Below are positions 12,706 to 24,715 of a DNA stretch of 64,000 bases, one piece after another. The position numbers and the translations under genes are program-made. The notes below the pieces were generated by a model. The model was not told the DNA's origin, ran no database searches, and saw only the letters and a program-made list of their open reading frames with translations. The first letter of the stretch is position 1. Each line of letters begins with the position of its first letter. Origin of the DNA: Rhytidiadelphus loreus (lineage: Eukaryota; Streptophyta; Bryopsida; Hypnales; Hylocomiaceae); assembly GCA_947034895.1 (NCBI GenBank), contig OX344762.1, forward strand, positions 51,625,087-51,689,086. Reading direction: 5' to 3'.

Positions 12706-13477
12706 GCTCTGGCGCTGGATTGGTCAGTCCGTGGATTTCTTGGATGGCTGATTTGGCTTCTGGAAGGATGGACGGATGGACCTTTGAAAGGAGAGACCTT
12801 TTTTTCAACCCGAAGCTGATGGCGAGTTGGTTGGCGAGGGGACGGTGGGGATACCCTGACGGTCACACGCTAAAATATCCCAAATCCAATTCCGAAAGAA
12901 GTGACCAATCCAGTAAGTGACATCCTCTATTCGCCGTATCCTATCCACACTCCCTTGGCAGAGGAAAATCTAGTTACGTCAATAGACTCAGAATCGAGTC
13001 ACCCAAAATGAACCCAATTCAACACTCCACACATCTACCACCGTTGTGTAAATCTATGGATTCGTATTGTGGCTTCTGAAGTTGACGCCGTAACGTCGGA
13101 AAGGTTTTGGGTCCCTCGGAGGCGTGCAGGTTTTGTAATTCGGTGGAACATTCCACCAATTTCTGCGAAAATAGTCGCATTGACACTCTCATTGCCCGAG
13201 TGAGGATTCTCTTGCAGAATAGAGTCACAGAAATCCGCTTAGAATCGATGGTTTCGCAGTAATAGCACTGTTTCTATAGACTCGGACTCACTGGAGACGT
13301 TGTTCGAGATGGCGATGGACTACAGCGTTACCGAATGCTGTCTCGGTTTATCAAGCTTGAGTTCCTTTCGCCTTTTGAGTTCCAAGTTGAGCGTAGTGGG
13401 GCAATCGTTTTCGCTGAGGCCTCTTCCTTGCAAGCCGACTCGCTTAAGCGGAATCTGATGGTAAGGACTCCCACTCA
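12706..13477. other. intergenic, nothing recognised
   Basis: Sequence upstream of the Lhcb copy 1 promoter. I see no ORF, tRNA or transposon end that I can support. Confidence 0.45.
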
Positions 13478-14075
13478 ATACTCGGAAGGTTAAAATTTGC
13501 AGCAATTTCTGGAGTATCGGAATCGACGTAATATGCGCACTCCGCGGTCATGGCTGCAACACAATTTAGGGACATCAGTGTTGAAACATGTGTTGAAGAC
13601 ATTGTAGAGAGTCGCCGAAGCTCTCGTTAGGGTCTAGGTTTTGCCCTCTGGTGGTAGGGTTATGTGATGTTGCGATGTTAACTGATTACTCGGAAGCTTA
13701 GAATTGGCAAGAATTTCTGTAATAGCAGAATGGCCGTGGCGGATACACTCGAGGTCATGCCATTGCTGCATTGCAATTAGTGGACAGTAGCATTGGAATT
13801 TATATATTGTGAGTAGTCGATGAAGCATCTAATAGGGTTTTAAATATTTTCTGACGCTTTCAAGCGGAAATCCGGTGGACTTTAAGTTACGTGATTTTAG
13901 CTGATTACTTGGAAGCTTAGAATAGGTAAAAATCTCTGGAATAGTAGAAGGCCGTGATATACAAACTCAGAGGTCATGCATTGCTGCATTTTATCATTGA
14001 AACAGGATTGTGGATAGGCGACGAAGCATCTGTTAGGGTTTAGTTTTTGCCCTGCATGCATTGGGATTTTGTATG
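13478..14075 (+). repeat. diverged ~210-bp tandem repeat, 3 units
   Basis: Units start near 13482, 13688 and 13907 with CTCGGAAGCTTAGAAT-like sequence. They share GGTCATGCATTGCTGCA-like middles and AGCATCTGTTAGGGTTT-like ends. Spacings are 206 and 219 bp. No coding potential is evident. Confidence 0.65.
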
Positions 14076-14541
14076 ACATGCTGTGGTGAGAATCCGGTTG
14101 TTAGTTCCGTTTCCCTAATTGCTGTTATCCGAAATTCAGTCATAATATTCTTGTGTTCTTGAGGAGTTCACTGTTGGGAATCAATCAACAATGAGCGAAG
14201 AAAAGGAATCCTGATTCTTCATGAGCTCACGCTATGTTTTCAAAGGCAGGTTTGGCTCACAATTATAATTATTTTTTTCCTGTCATCCAGTCCTTAGTCG
14301 GCATGTTTGCATGCGAAAGCGAGTGCATACCTGGACATGGAATAAATTACTTAAAAAATGGTTCAGTTCTTCAGTATTCCATACTTTTTTGTGTTCTAGT
14401 GGAAAGCTTGCCATCTGTATACTATTCTAGATTGTTACGGTAATGATCGTAAAACCATGTTCCGTGAAGATGCAAAAATGCCTGATTTATTAGCATCGGT
14501 TGTACGTGAAAGTGTGAAGACAGGATCAGATCGCAAGCCAG

Positions 14542-15951
14542 AAAGTGAGGACGCTGCTGGATAACGCAAGCAATTTGCTGACGAATCTGCTGAGTGGGGG
14601 GGACATAGGGACCATGCCCATTGCGGAGGGGGCAGTCTCTGACCTCTTTGCACGCCCTCTTTTCTATGCTCTCTACGATTGATTCATTCAAGTAAGTTCT
14701 TCCATTTTCTGTGACTAAGGACCACAATAGATTGCATTGGCCTATAGTTGCACACTTCTTACCTTAAATGCGTCATAAGCTGTCATAAATGCAATGAATT
14801 CTTTTTTTAACTCGTTATCTCACCCTTGTTGCGCGTGGTGTCAATTTAAATTTTAGGCTTGTTATCTTCAGCTTGTTGCTTCAACCTGTGAAATTGAAAG
14901 TGGCCCTGAGGTTTCAACCTGCTCAAGCCAAACCACACGCAGATATTCAGTATGACTAGATGTTCCTTTATTTCCTCAAACTGGGATTAACCCTTTAACA
15001 ACCATGGAGTCACGGGTTAAAAATGTTCATTTTGATTTTGTTATACTATAGAAAGTTCAATTTAAATGGGGACAGAGTTTGTATCATTAGACGTGGTCAA
15101 CAACGTTGCAGTTATTAGCTCAAAAAACTAATTTTTTGGACGAAGAGAATTCTCCTTTTGAATTCCTCGAAAATTCCCCAAAAGAACATGAGACCAAAAA
15201 TGGCTTTTTGGTCTATGAAGGGTGAAGTGTTTAGTGCTTTCTCTCATTGGTGATGGGTGAGCTAGACACAAGAATTCTCATTTTCCGTGGCCCCTGTTGC
15301 TTTGATGTGGTCTGTGTGTGGCGCAATCGTGACTCGTTTCCTCTAGTAAATGCGAGAGCATCCTTTGTATATTCTACGGCATATGAGCTTCTCAAACATC
15401 TTGCACCATCGCTGTATTCTTCTTGATGTACTGCTCGTCATAATATTTTGGCGATGCCACGTACTGCTCGTCATAATATTTTGGTGATGCCATGTACTGC
15501 TCGTGTATGATTCCTCCATACATGAGACTGACATACCCTGTTGCTGTAGTCCTCATGATGAACTTTTGGTCATTAATTGCTAATGCTTTGTGCTGGTTGT
15601 GTTGCAACACGGGCCAGTGTACAAGCTCGCGTTTGGACCCAAAGCATTTGTGGTGGTCTCAGATCCCATTGTCACTCGTCACATTCTCCGTGCTTGTTTT
15701 TTGAAGAGTAGATTCACAGGAGAACCATCGCGATACTAACTTACGTGATATTTGCTCTGTGGAATGCAGCAATAGTGCCTGGGTTCCATGCTGCCTATTT
15801 GGACGCTATGGTTCAGGTTTTCGATAATTGTGTGGAGCAAACGGCAGTTGGAAAGTTTGATAAGCTTTTAGACGCTGCCCAAAAGGAAGGGAAATCGAGT
15901 GTTTTCAACTATGACTTCGGGTCCGTGACTAAAAAGTCTCCAGTGATTGCC
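14542..15951 (+). pseudogene. CYP97B-like cytochrome P450 pseudogene
   Basis: CYP97 P450s hydroxylate carotenoids in plastids. Three exon-like blocks match the N-terminal third of CYP97B. Block 14542-14691 contains [20 protein letters not shown] and ends at a GTAAGT donor. Block 15608-15691 contains [20 protein letters not shown] followed by IVTRHILR. Block 15769-15951 contains [18 protein letters not shown] and later [16 protein letters not shown]. Damage is clear: a TGA at 14680-14682 where the family has Trp, an acceptor AG changed to AA before 15608, no exon for the ~35 residues between blocks 2 and 3, and ~20 residues missing before VFNYDFG. The haem-binding half of the protein is not found. 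Retained introns point to a duplicated genomic fragment, not a retrocopy. Subfamily B rests on the NYDFGSVT motif. Confidence 0.85.
15429..15503 (+). repeat. 33-bp tandem repeat, 2.3 copies
   Basis: Units start at 15429, 15462 and 15495 with TACTGCTCGTCATAATATTT. The repeat lies in the intron between blocks 1 and 2 of the CYP97B-like pseudogene. It is in frame on the minus strand, but no gene there is supported. Confidence 0.9.
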
Positions 15952-16667
15952 GTAAGCTTCTTACGTCCTCTCAACCTGCTTGTGATGCATGGTTTTGGAT
16001 TGGTGCACGTAGGTAGATCATGGTAACCTCGAAATGAATTGTAGTTCAGGTTAGACCGGACAGTGCTTTGAGGATTTCGTCCAGGGCGGAGTGTGACTAG
16101 GCTTCTTTGACCTAGTGCTGTACGACAGGACTATCATCCCTGTATTGCTTTTGACTGAATTACCGCTCTAAACAAAAACCCTGGAATGAAGGTTACAAAA
16201 TGTCTTGGGGCTCTTGCACACAGGAAGGAGTATTTGCGTAGTCTTCAGCTATCTCCATAGTAACATCTAGGCAGTAAATATATGAACTTCATCTAGATTT
16301 ATGACTCCAGTGAAGGCAATGCAAATGGTGTCACCCATTATCGTAGTACCGTAGTGTTGGTTAATAATGTTATGCACCAAATCATTTGGAGAGCTTAGAC
16401 TTGCAAATGAATGCAAAGGATTGGCTCTTTTGAAAGAGATCACGAAACGCAGCTTAATCATCCAACTTGAAATTCTATTTAACTCGGGTTTGATCTCCCG
16501 AGAGTATCATTTTCGAGTTAGTGCTGCTGCTGAAGTATTTTTCTGAAATTAACACAAAACTTCTGGATTACCTGAAATTACTGTATTCCAAATAAACCTC
16601 ATTTGACAAAAAAATGCCATGCATTGTGGACGGACGGGGTGAGACGACGGACGGGGTGAGACGACGG
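15952..16667. other. intergenic; 17-bp duplication at its end
   Basis: Downstream exons of the CYP97B-like pseudogene were looked for and not seen. Two copies of GGACGGGGTGAGACGAC stand side by side at about 16630-16663, directly before the MITE. Confidence 0.5.
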
Positions 16668-16888
16668 CCAGGGTGAATTGACCCCCTCATTGCCCCTCCA
16701 GGGCAAACCCTGGAATTTTTTATTTGCAAGGCTTAATTTTTTTTTTAAAATTCTGAACTCATATTTGCAATTAGAGGCCCCAAATTACTCTAGGGAGATG
16801 CAAGAATTACCAAAAAATTGGCACAACATAGGGGTCTTTTTTTTCAAACCAAAGTTGACCGGGGCAATGAGGGGGTCAATCCTCCCTG
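16668..16888 (+). mobile_element. MITE, CAGGGTGAATTGACC family, copy 1
   Basis: A 221-bp element has imperfect ~28-bp terminal inverted repeats. The left end starts CCAGGGTGAATTGACCCCCT and the right end carries GGGGCAATGAGGGGGTCAAT. A near full-length copy in inverted internal orientation lies at 52930-53146, and an interrupted one at 17634-18209. It has no ORF of its own, so it is non-autonomous. I could not see a clear target-site duplication. Confidence 0.85.
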
Positions 16889-16979
16889 CGCCCAAGTCGC
16901 AGACTAGGATTGTAGCATGCAACGCAACAGTATACTCTAATGCTGGGTACTGTATTAATAGATGTTTAAAGAGTTTGCT

Positions 16980-17160
16980 TATTGGTGTATATACCAATTT
17001 TGAGTGTGAAATTGCATTGAGTGTAAAGAGTTGTGAGATTATAACAAGAGAAATGTAGATATTTTATTTTGAAGATGTTGTCCCTCCCCACAATGTTTGA
17101 GAAATTTGCAGAGAAGAGTTTATTGGGATTGGAGGTGACATGAGCAACTAGAAATTTTAT
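16980..17160 (+). repeat. fragment of the 3' part of the late-window module
   Basis: This stretch, with GATTATAACAAGAGAAATGTA and TTGGGATTGGAGG, matches 62205-62365 in the same orientation and about 55290-55400 in the other. It is an isolated piece of the repeat module that dominates 53-64 kb. Confidence 0.7.
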
Positions 17161-17633
17161 TAGCACACTAAAACATACTTCCAAAAAACTAAAGCTCGTG
17201 AATTTTAGTTGATTTGAGATCTAGGCTTTGAGCAAAGCTTACCAATTTCACTTGATTTGAAATCTAAAAAATTGTACTTATCCATTTGCTTCGAAAATGG
17301 TCCCAATGAAAAAAATTCTATTGAATTTTTCTTCATGTGAGATCAAGGAATATATCATTTACAACATAATGTTTGTCACTATTATTTCCATTTTATACTA
17401 TATTGTTTGTAATTATTTCTATGATTTTTTCTAAGAAATTTCTTTAAAAAATCATATAAAATTAAATTTGATTGTCTATTTTTATAAAAATGAGATTAAA
17501 ATTTGGACCTATATTACTACTGAAAAGCATCAAATTTTTTAAATGTTTATTTTAATGTTGAAATCTTGTGAAGTTTGACCTAGCCCCAACATAAAATATC
17601 CTTCAAGGGTTAACAAGTAAGAAGTGTACAAGG
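17161..17633. other. AT-rich intergenic DNA
   Basis: Nothing recognised. Confidence 0.5.
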
Positions 17634-18209
17634 CTAGGGTGAACGGACCTCCTTGCTCATCCCTAGTTTTACCTCTTGAAAAAAAAACATGACCTTTTTA
17701 TTTGCCACACATGATAAATTTTGAAAATTTTGAATTCATATTTGCAATCAAAAGCCCCTATTTATGGTCCAAAATGACCCTAAACTACCAGGTGATGGTA
17801 GTGAGGTACCCAAATCGAATGGCATGGTTGCAGGTTCGATATTTGGTGGCAACAAGTTATTTACCTAGCGTGAAATCAACCTCTCCTCTTGGCGGAAAAT
17901 CCTTGGAATGTGTTTCCTTAACATGCTTGTTTAAAAAATAAAAAATAAAAAATAAAAACCTAATTAGCCAGAAGGAGACAATGTAGAAAAAATAGATTAA
18001 TCAAACATAGAACAAGGGGTCTTTTTTTATTAACCCTGGGAAAAAAAAGTCGGGGACAACGAGAGGACAAGCAAGGGGTTTCCCCTGCAGTAATTTGGGG
18101 CCTCTGATTGCAAATATGAATTCAGAATTTCAAAAAAAAATTAAGCCTTGCAAATAAAAAATTCCAGGGTTTGCTCTGGAGGGGCAATGAGGGGGTCAGT
18201 TCACCCTGG
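17634..18209 (+). mobile_element. MITE, CAGGGTGAATTGACC family, copy 2, interrupted by a SINE
   Basis: The left end (CTAGGGTGAACGGACC, 17634) and right end (GGGGTCAGTTCACCCTGG, ending 18209) match the termini of the copy at 16668. Homology runs 17634-17775 and again 18090-18209. Between them lies extra DNA including a SINE-like unit. Confidence 0.75.
17788..17958 (+). mobile_element. tRNA-derived SINE-like insertion with A-rich tail
   Basis: An A-box-like TGGTAGTGAGG (17796-17806) and a B-box-like GGTTCGATATT (17833-17843) are spaced as in a polymerase III promoter. The unit ends in an A-rich tail of AAAAAAT repeats (17931-17958). It interrupts the surrounding MITE, which makes it the younger insertion. 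Ends and target duplication are approximate. Confidence 0.6.
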
Positions 18210-19424
18210 CCGCGACTTGGGTGCACCCACTCAGTTGAACAGAATGATGGCGAGAGCGATTCAGCTGGAGATCCAGAATTTTTGGAGCCTCAATTGACTT
18301 TCACCGTTAATCTCTAGCGGCGAAGATTAGCCCGAATTCCAGCTGCTGGTAATCTTCATCAATCACTGCACAGAACCTCCTTGTGTATGACAGATACTCT
18401 TCAATTAGCATGGAAGTGTTCCACATAACTGTTACCAGACAAATATTGAGAATGTAAGGAGTTCAAACTATTGCACACTGCGGAGATCAGTTTCTGTCGA
18501 GACGAGTTTGAAAACAACATACCCAACTGCTCGTTCTGAAAACTGTGAAATCTACGACTCACTGACGATTTGCTGCAGTGGATAGGCAATCCAAAGGATC
18601 CTAGTAAAAGAACGTCGGACAAGTTCATGGAAGTATTCAAGTCAATCTGCAGCTCAAACTTGAGCTTGCCGAGTTTAGGTCAATAGGAATTGCAAAAATG
18701 TAACAGCAAATGCACGAACCAGCATCCGTGACTTTACCCAAAGCCGACAACAACAGTTTTAAATCAAGTGATTGCCCGCACACCAAACCACTAGAGTCCA
18801 AGACAGCAAAGAACAGCGGCAGATACTCGGCAAGAGAATACACCAGATTATGGGATTGGCGTAAGAAGATCCTTGGTACTATTAATTCTAAAGATCTCAA
18901 ACCAGCTACAAATAAGATACTAGAACAGACGAAGAATCACGCTAATCAAATATCGCCCATTCTCCAGGATTAGCGTGGACTCCAACTTCACATAGAAACC
19001 AGGAATTCATCGGTGAATGGGAGATACCATTCCCCATAACACTTGCAATAAGAACATTGAACAGAGAGCAAGGAATACAAACACAGCGAGTCCTACACCA
19101 AATCAATTTCCGTATCCTGTCAAAACTAAAGACCTAAACCACGCAGCGGTATTGACTCATCTCAGGAGGATACATTGCAACTACCACAGATGTATATCAT
19201 TCCACGAACAATTACAAGACAGCGCAAAACCATCCATCAAGAGAGTGACCAAAGATGAAATGAAAGCAATCATGATTTTATTTTAAACCTCAGAGACACC
19301 GTTAAAATGACGGCAACCACAAGGACAAATCAAAGGATTGTCACACCACAAAATCCATTCCTATAATACAATAGGTAAGCACTTCGCGCCTGCCATCGTC
19401 ATTTCGACAGATTCCCTGGCACAT

Positions 19425-20383
19425 CTAGCTGCCGGGGGTGAAGTTGGTGGCGTACGCCCATGCGTTGTTGGCCACGGGGTCGGCCAAGTGGTCGCTCAGG
19501 TTCTCAATAGGGCCCTTGCCAGTCACGATCGCCTGGACGAAGAAGCCGAACACCGAAAACATGGCCAAACGACCGTTCTTGATCTCCTTCACCTTCAACT
19601 CAGCGAACGCTTCGGGGTCGTCAGCCAAGCCCAAGGGGTCGAAACTGCCGCCAGGGTAGATAGGGTCAGTCGCTTCGCCCAAAGGGCCTCCAGCTACTCG
19701 GTAGCCCTCAACGGCGCCCATCAAGATGACCTGAGAAGCCCAGATGGCCAAAATGCTCTGAGCATGCACCAGGCTGGGGTTGCCCAAGTAGTCCAAACCC
19801 CCGCTCGCGAAGATCTGGGAACCGGCCTTGAACCAAACCGCCTCGCCGAACTTGACGCCGTTCTTGGCCAACAGCTCGGGAGTGACGATCCCCAAAGCTC
19901 CCAACATGGCCCAGCGCGCGTGGATGACCTCCAACTCCCTGTTCGCGGCGAACGTCTCGGGGTCGGAAGAAAGTCCTGCGGTGTCCCAGCCATAGTCTCC
20001 AGGGTACTCACCGGTCAGGTAAGAAGGAGTGTTCTCGGAGAAGGGGCCCAACCATTTGTTGCGGTCAGGTCCGTACCTGCAAAACATGACCTCTCATCAG
20101 CACTTCTTCCGCGCGCAGCAACAATATGCAGCCAACCATCGATCAGTGTCCACGATTGCCGAATCCCAGCAACATCCCCCAAACAGTTAAAATTTACAAG
20201 CTCCAGACGAATACAGTTGACCCAATCTTAGCAACCAGCATGCACTCACCAGGGGCTGCCGGAGACCTTGGCCATAGTGACGCGGGCCTTGCCTGCGCCC
20301 ACCTTCTTGGAGAGCTCATTGACAGGCTTGAGCAGCGACTGCCCAGCCAAGGCCGTGGACGCGCAGGCGGTAGCGGCAGCCAT
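19425..20383 (-). CDS. Lhcb: LHCII chlorophyll a/b-binding protein, copy 2
   Basis: This is a photosystem II antenna apoprotein of the thylakoid. Exon 1 is 20383-20250, the intron is 20249-20077 (GT-AG, 173 bp) and exon 2 is 20076-19425, giving 261 aa. The intron position and phase are the same as in the other two copies, splitting the Trp codon of W45. It has a transit peptide, an intact WYGPDR trimerisation motif (45-50) and all chlorophyll ligands in place. Compared with copy 3 it has D49, A89, E179-A180, S189, E200-A201 and S239, and has V where copy 3 has I at residue 35. The 3' flank has an AATAAAATCATG stretch about 150 bp past the stop that may serve polyadenylation and is shared with copy 3. 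It is almost certainly functional. Confidence 0.97.
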
Positions 20384-20480
20384 GACTGCAAGTAGATCTA
20401 GAGTGGCAATAAGAGCTAGGATCGGAGGAAGCTTGCAGAGTGGCGGAGACTGAGGGTGATTGCAAGCCGTGCGGGCGATG

Positions 20481-20580
20481 GCTTATATGCAGAGGACGCC
20501 ATCGCTGAGCAGTCTTCACGAAGAGGCAGATCGACGGCGTGTGCGATCGCAATTGGCAAGAGCAGATGATTGGGTGGGGT
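20481..20580 (-). promoter_or_regulatory. Lhcb copy 2 core promoter
   Basis: The TATA box GCATATAAGC lies at 20490-20481. The CCAATTGCGATCGC block lies near 20556-20542 and ACCCAATCATCTGCTC upstream of it, as in copies 1 and 3. Confidence 0.75.
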
Positions 20581-21080
20581 GACTTGCATTGGATTGGTCA
20601 GTCCGTGGATTTCTTCGATGGCTGATTTGGCTTCGATCTGGGGGGATGGACAGATCGATGGACCTGAAGTTTGAAAGAAGGATCCACCCCTCCATCGAGG
20701 ATCGAGCTGGCAATTAATGGCCGGACTTGTTAGTTTCATTTCGATTCTCTTGACCGTGTCTTGCAGTCTCTTTGCATTGGGGTGCATTACACTGGGAGGT
20801 ATGAGTTAATTTATCGGGTTTCTGTAGATTATATGGAGCAATTCAAGCAGACGGGTTACAGATGCCGTGGTTTTGATTTTGGAAGTGGGAGTTTCACCCT
20901 GCAAGTAACGCACGCTTAAGTGTCGATGGCAGTCGGGCAGCGGGACCGGTATCTCAAAACGAGGAGGAATCAATCATGAACCTGGACCTCCATGAACTTG
21001 GACCATGTTTTCGTGCAGGTTCATGAAACCATGCATTTCATGCCCTGTGCGACGCCAGGCTACTGCCGAAGCCCCTTTCT

Positions 21081-21585
21081 CTGAAGGAATTCCAATGGAT
21101 GGCAGACGCTCAGTTGAAAACTTTGTGATGTGGAAAGAAATGTTTTTTCGTCCAATTTTCTTTTTTTAAGTTGCTTAGTACATTTTCAGTGAATAAATAG
21201 TATTGCTAATTCGTTAATTAGGATATTATTGACTTTTTTAACAAAGTACACATTCAAGCATGAGCTATTGCGCATGGAGATTATCCCTTTCGCTACTGTG
21301 TGAATTGAATCATTGGCTTAAAAAAATGCAAAAGCACTCATTAGAAGTCAAACTACTATACAAGACTTCCCCTTTTCATACAAAATTTCGAGGATGAATA
21401 GTTGCACTTCTATCATGTAGCCTATAGTATAGAAGGATTCTTTGTCATCCATTGGACAAAAAATGGTTGTGGCGTCTTTTAAAGGTTAACCTATGGATCA
21501 CCCTTGCAGTGTATTTTCACCATTTATTGTTTATTAATCTTGAGAGTTGAGATGAAGTTTAGCCTTAAAAATGAAATGTTTTTAA
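21081..21585. other. AT-rich intergenic DNA
   Basis: Homology to arm B ends near 21080. Nothing else was recognised. Confidence 0.5.
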
Positions 21586-22439
21586 TTTGAGTTCGACCAT
21601 TGTTCCTTTGAGGGATAAATTGGATTTTCAAAACCTATGGTCTCAATTTTTGTCATGATTTTTGGAAATTTTCTTTGAAGATAGAAAAATTGATTACCTT
21701 TGTGGGAATGTCATTTTTTTTTCAATTGGTGCCTGGGAACAAAAGTTATGTCCAAATAAGCTCAAAACGGGGGAGACTAAGAAGCAAAAAAACTTCAAAT
21801 TTTTTTATTTTTTTTCTCATATATTATATTTTTGTCTACATGGAAAACCTTGGTCCATTTCATTTGGATAAGTGATGCAAAAGTTGTAGACAATCTTGTT
21901 TTTTAGGCAATCTAAGCATTTTCTTGAAAAAATAACTTGTAGGATTCATTTCTGAAAGCAATTTTTACAATTTTAAAAAAAAAAATGTTCCACGTGGTTT
22001 AGTTTTCTTGCTAGAACAATCTTATCATTTGGATTAGTGCATTTTAATTCCATCTTAGAGATATTAATAATTTAGTTTTTCCTTCTATCTTATATCTACT
22101 TCTACTTATCAATTTTTTTATGAATAAAAATTAAATTTTTTGAAATTTCTTTTCTCTCCTAGACTCTCAACTCAATTTCCCACTATAAAAAATTTAAGCC
22201 ACAAAACTTTGTAGTGCAAAAGATTTAAATTAAGAAGGTTCATAGTCAAATAATCTAATCCCGTAATCTATGCAGTCAGAATTTCTGAAATTTATCCCAC
22301 ACAATTTTATACTACTTAGGTGTAAGATCCTATGATTAGATGTGCTAAAAAAATTCAAATTTTTTTACTCTTTGCAATAGAAATGGCAATTTTGAGTGTT
22401 TTTGCCCTCTCCAAAAGGCATTGGTCCTTTAGGGGTTAA
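21586..22439 (+). mobile_element. TTAACCCC-ended element, copy E1
   Basis: About 850 bp, homologous throughout to 23792-24715 and, inverted, to 27351-28239. The right end reads CATTGGTCCTTTAGGGGTTA. The left end has decayed to CGACCATTGTTCCTTTGAGG. There is no substantial ORF. Terminal inverted repeats of ~20-25 bp and multiple copies indicate a non-autonomous DNA transposon. Confidence 0.75.
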
Positions 22440-23791
22440 GTGAAGTTTCTACTTCAATTGGAACTTTGGGCCAATTTCCATGGTTTGTTGATTTCTTAAT
22501 TTTAGAGTGACACAATAACTTTGGTTTATACCATAATGTTATACATTATAATGTACATGTATGGTGGAAATTTCAGTATATTTTGTATTTGATATGAATT
22601 TTCTTCATTTTTTTTAAAGAAAATTCACAATAATTTCAATTCCCCCCCACAAAAAAAATTGAGAATTTAATGACTTATAGTAGACATACAATTTCATCTT
22701 TGAAAAATAAATATAATTTTTTTCATTCATATGTAGTTGCAAAATGTCAAAAAATAGAGTGAGGCTTAAAATCAATCGTTATATGCTCACCCTAAACTAA
22801 ATGAGTGAGTTTTCAATTACTACCTTCAAACGAAAGGTGAAGCTACATGTGAAAAGCAAAAAGCAAAAGAAGACACATATACAATGACTCCAAAAATTGA
22901 GTCTATATTTTGTTCAGTTTCACTCCACATACCATACTTTGAAAATGAGAGGACGTACAAAATTCAAATGAGCAAATATGAATATTGTAGTATCATGTGT
23001 ACACTACAATCCTACAATACTTTGAAGCAAAAAAGCAATTAAAGGTTTGAAAGGAAATGAATTTCAAAGCTAACCACCTGTATAGACTCAATCGTTTTCA
23101 CCGATTTAAAAAAATTGTCATTGCTTCTTTTTATGAATCACATTGATTTCAATATTTTATTGCATGTTGTTGTCCAACATTTAAGACCCACTCCTACTAG
23201 TATAGCAAATCAAACCATACAAATGTATTGGAAAATTCAAAATCTACAACTTTTGTTTATAAACCAAAGGTGGTTTTATATTGTGGTCCACTAGTTCTTA
23301 GACAAACTCACTGTGCACCCTTGCATATTCTATAAGCATTCTTGTTGATATTTGTAAGAAAAATTTAGCATTGGATTATTAAAAAATTTAAATAACAAAA
23401 TTTTAAATTTACATATTTATAAAGAATACATTAAAAAATTTAATTTTCCAAAATAAAATTATTTTGAATATATAGAATTTTGGAACTTCTTATATAATAA
23501 CCATTTATCCAAAGAATGCTAGTACTTTAAGCATAAAAATGACCCAATTTTAATTTTATATTTGTATTTTTATTCTAAAGCCTACCTAAAGATTTTCTCT
23601 CATAACCACATTCAAAATTTTAAATCATCAAAAATGTTTCTAAAATAGAGAAATATTGACTCATCTAAAAGTATGTATTTTAAAAGAACTAAACTATCCA
23701 AAAATAGAAATAAAAATGTTTGATGAATTCATTTCACATATATTTTCACTTTTAGAAAATTTTAGAATTAGTATTTCCATTTACAACCTAC
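22440..23791. other. AT-rich intergenic DNA
   Basis: Homopolymer-rich AT DNA with no supported gene. Confidence 0.5.
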
Positions 23792-24715
23792 TTACCCCTA
23801 AAGGACCATTGTCCCTTCAAAGGACGAATTGGATTTTGGGCAAGTACCTACAATCTCAATTTTTGTTATGATTTTTTGAAACTTTTTTTGGAGATAGAAA
23901 ACCTAATTATCTTCGTGTGAATATAATTTGTTCAATTGGTGCTTAGGAACAAAAGTTACACCCAAATAAGCTCAAAACAAAAAAGACTAAGTAACAAAAA
24001 AGATTTCAAAAATTTGAATTATTGAATTATTGTATTTTTTTCTTGTAAATTATATTTTTGTGTACATGGAAAGCTTTGATTCATTCACTTGGGTAAGTGA
24101 TGTGAAAGTTATGGACAATCTTGTTTTTCGAGCAATCTAAGCATCTTTTTGAAAAAATAACGTGCAAGGTTTAATTCTGAATGCCATTCTTACAATTTTT
24201 TTAAAAACAAGTTCCACGTGGTTTATTTTTTTGTGCTAAAACAATCTCACCATTTGGATTAGTGCATTTTTATTCCCATCTTAGAAATATTAATAATTCA
24301 GATTTTTCTTTTATCTCATACGTACTTCTACTTAACAATTCTTTTAAGAATAAAAATTAAGTTTTTTTGAAATTTCTTTTGGTCCGTAGACTCTCAACTC
24401 AATTCTCCACTACAAAGATTTAAACCTCAAAACTTTGTAGTGCAAATGATTTAAGTTAAGAAGGTTCAAAGTCAAATGATCTAGTCCCGCAATGTGCAAA
24501 AAAACTTATTTTCTTCACTTTAAACACAAATATCTTGTATTTTTTGCTATCAAAATTTCTAAAATTTATTCCACACATTTTCATACTAGTTAGGTATGAG
24601 ATTCTACAGTTAGATGTGCAAAAAATAAAGTTTCAAGTTTTTTTACTCTTTGCAATCGAAATGGCAATTTTGAGTGTTTTTTGGCAAAAAAATGCTTTGG
24701 TCTTTCAGGGGTTAA
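23792..24715 (+). mobile_element. TTAACCCC-ended element, copy E2
   Basis: A 924-bp copy in the same orientation as E1. The left end is TTACCCCTAAAGGACCATTG and the right end is GGTCTTTCAGGGGTTAA. Internal matches to E1 include GGAACAAAAGTTA and ATAAGCTCAAAAC on the left side and GAAATGGCAATTTTGAGTG on the right. Confidence 0.8.

Larger units (their letters stand above)
18270..21080 (-). repeat. inverted segmental duplication, arm A
   Basis: This segment carries Lhcb copy 2, its promoter and its 3' flank, and matches 37480-40905 in reverse complement. Homology covers the distal 3' flank (18270-18560), the gene, the promoter, and a far-upstream block of short repeats built on AACCTGGACC/TTCATG near 20970-21050. 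Arm A keeps ~90 bp near 18680-18770 that arm B lost between short TCGGC repeats. Confidence 0.85.

Noticed and set aside
14422..14727. 101-aa minus-strand ORF
   Set aside because: It is antisense to the first block of the CYP97B-like pseudogene, which explains the sequence better.
16668..18230. A larger element bounded by inverted CCAAGTCGC/GCGACTTGG words at 16893 and 18215
   Set aside because: The words are short and lie just outside two MITE ends. Shared target preference or local duplication is a simpler explanation.
18400..18900. Possible exons downstream of Lhcb copy 2 (for example VLDSSGLVCGQSLDLKLLLS), similar in arm B
   Set aside because: Similarity between arms is explained by the duplication. 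Differences fall on codon positions 1 and 2 as often as on 3, and arm B has a deletion, so coding constraint is not supported.
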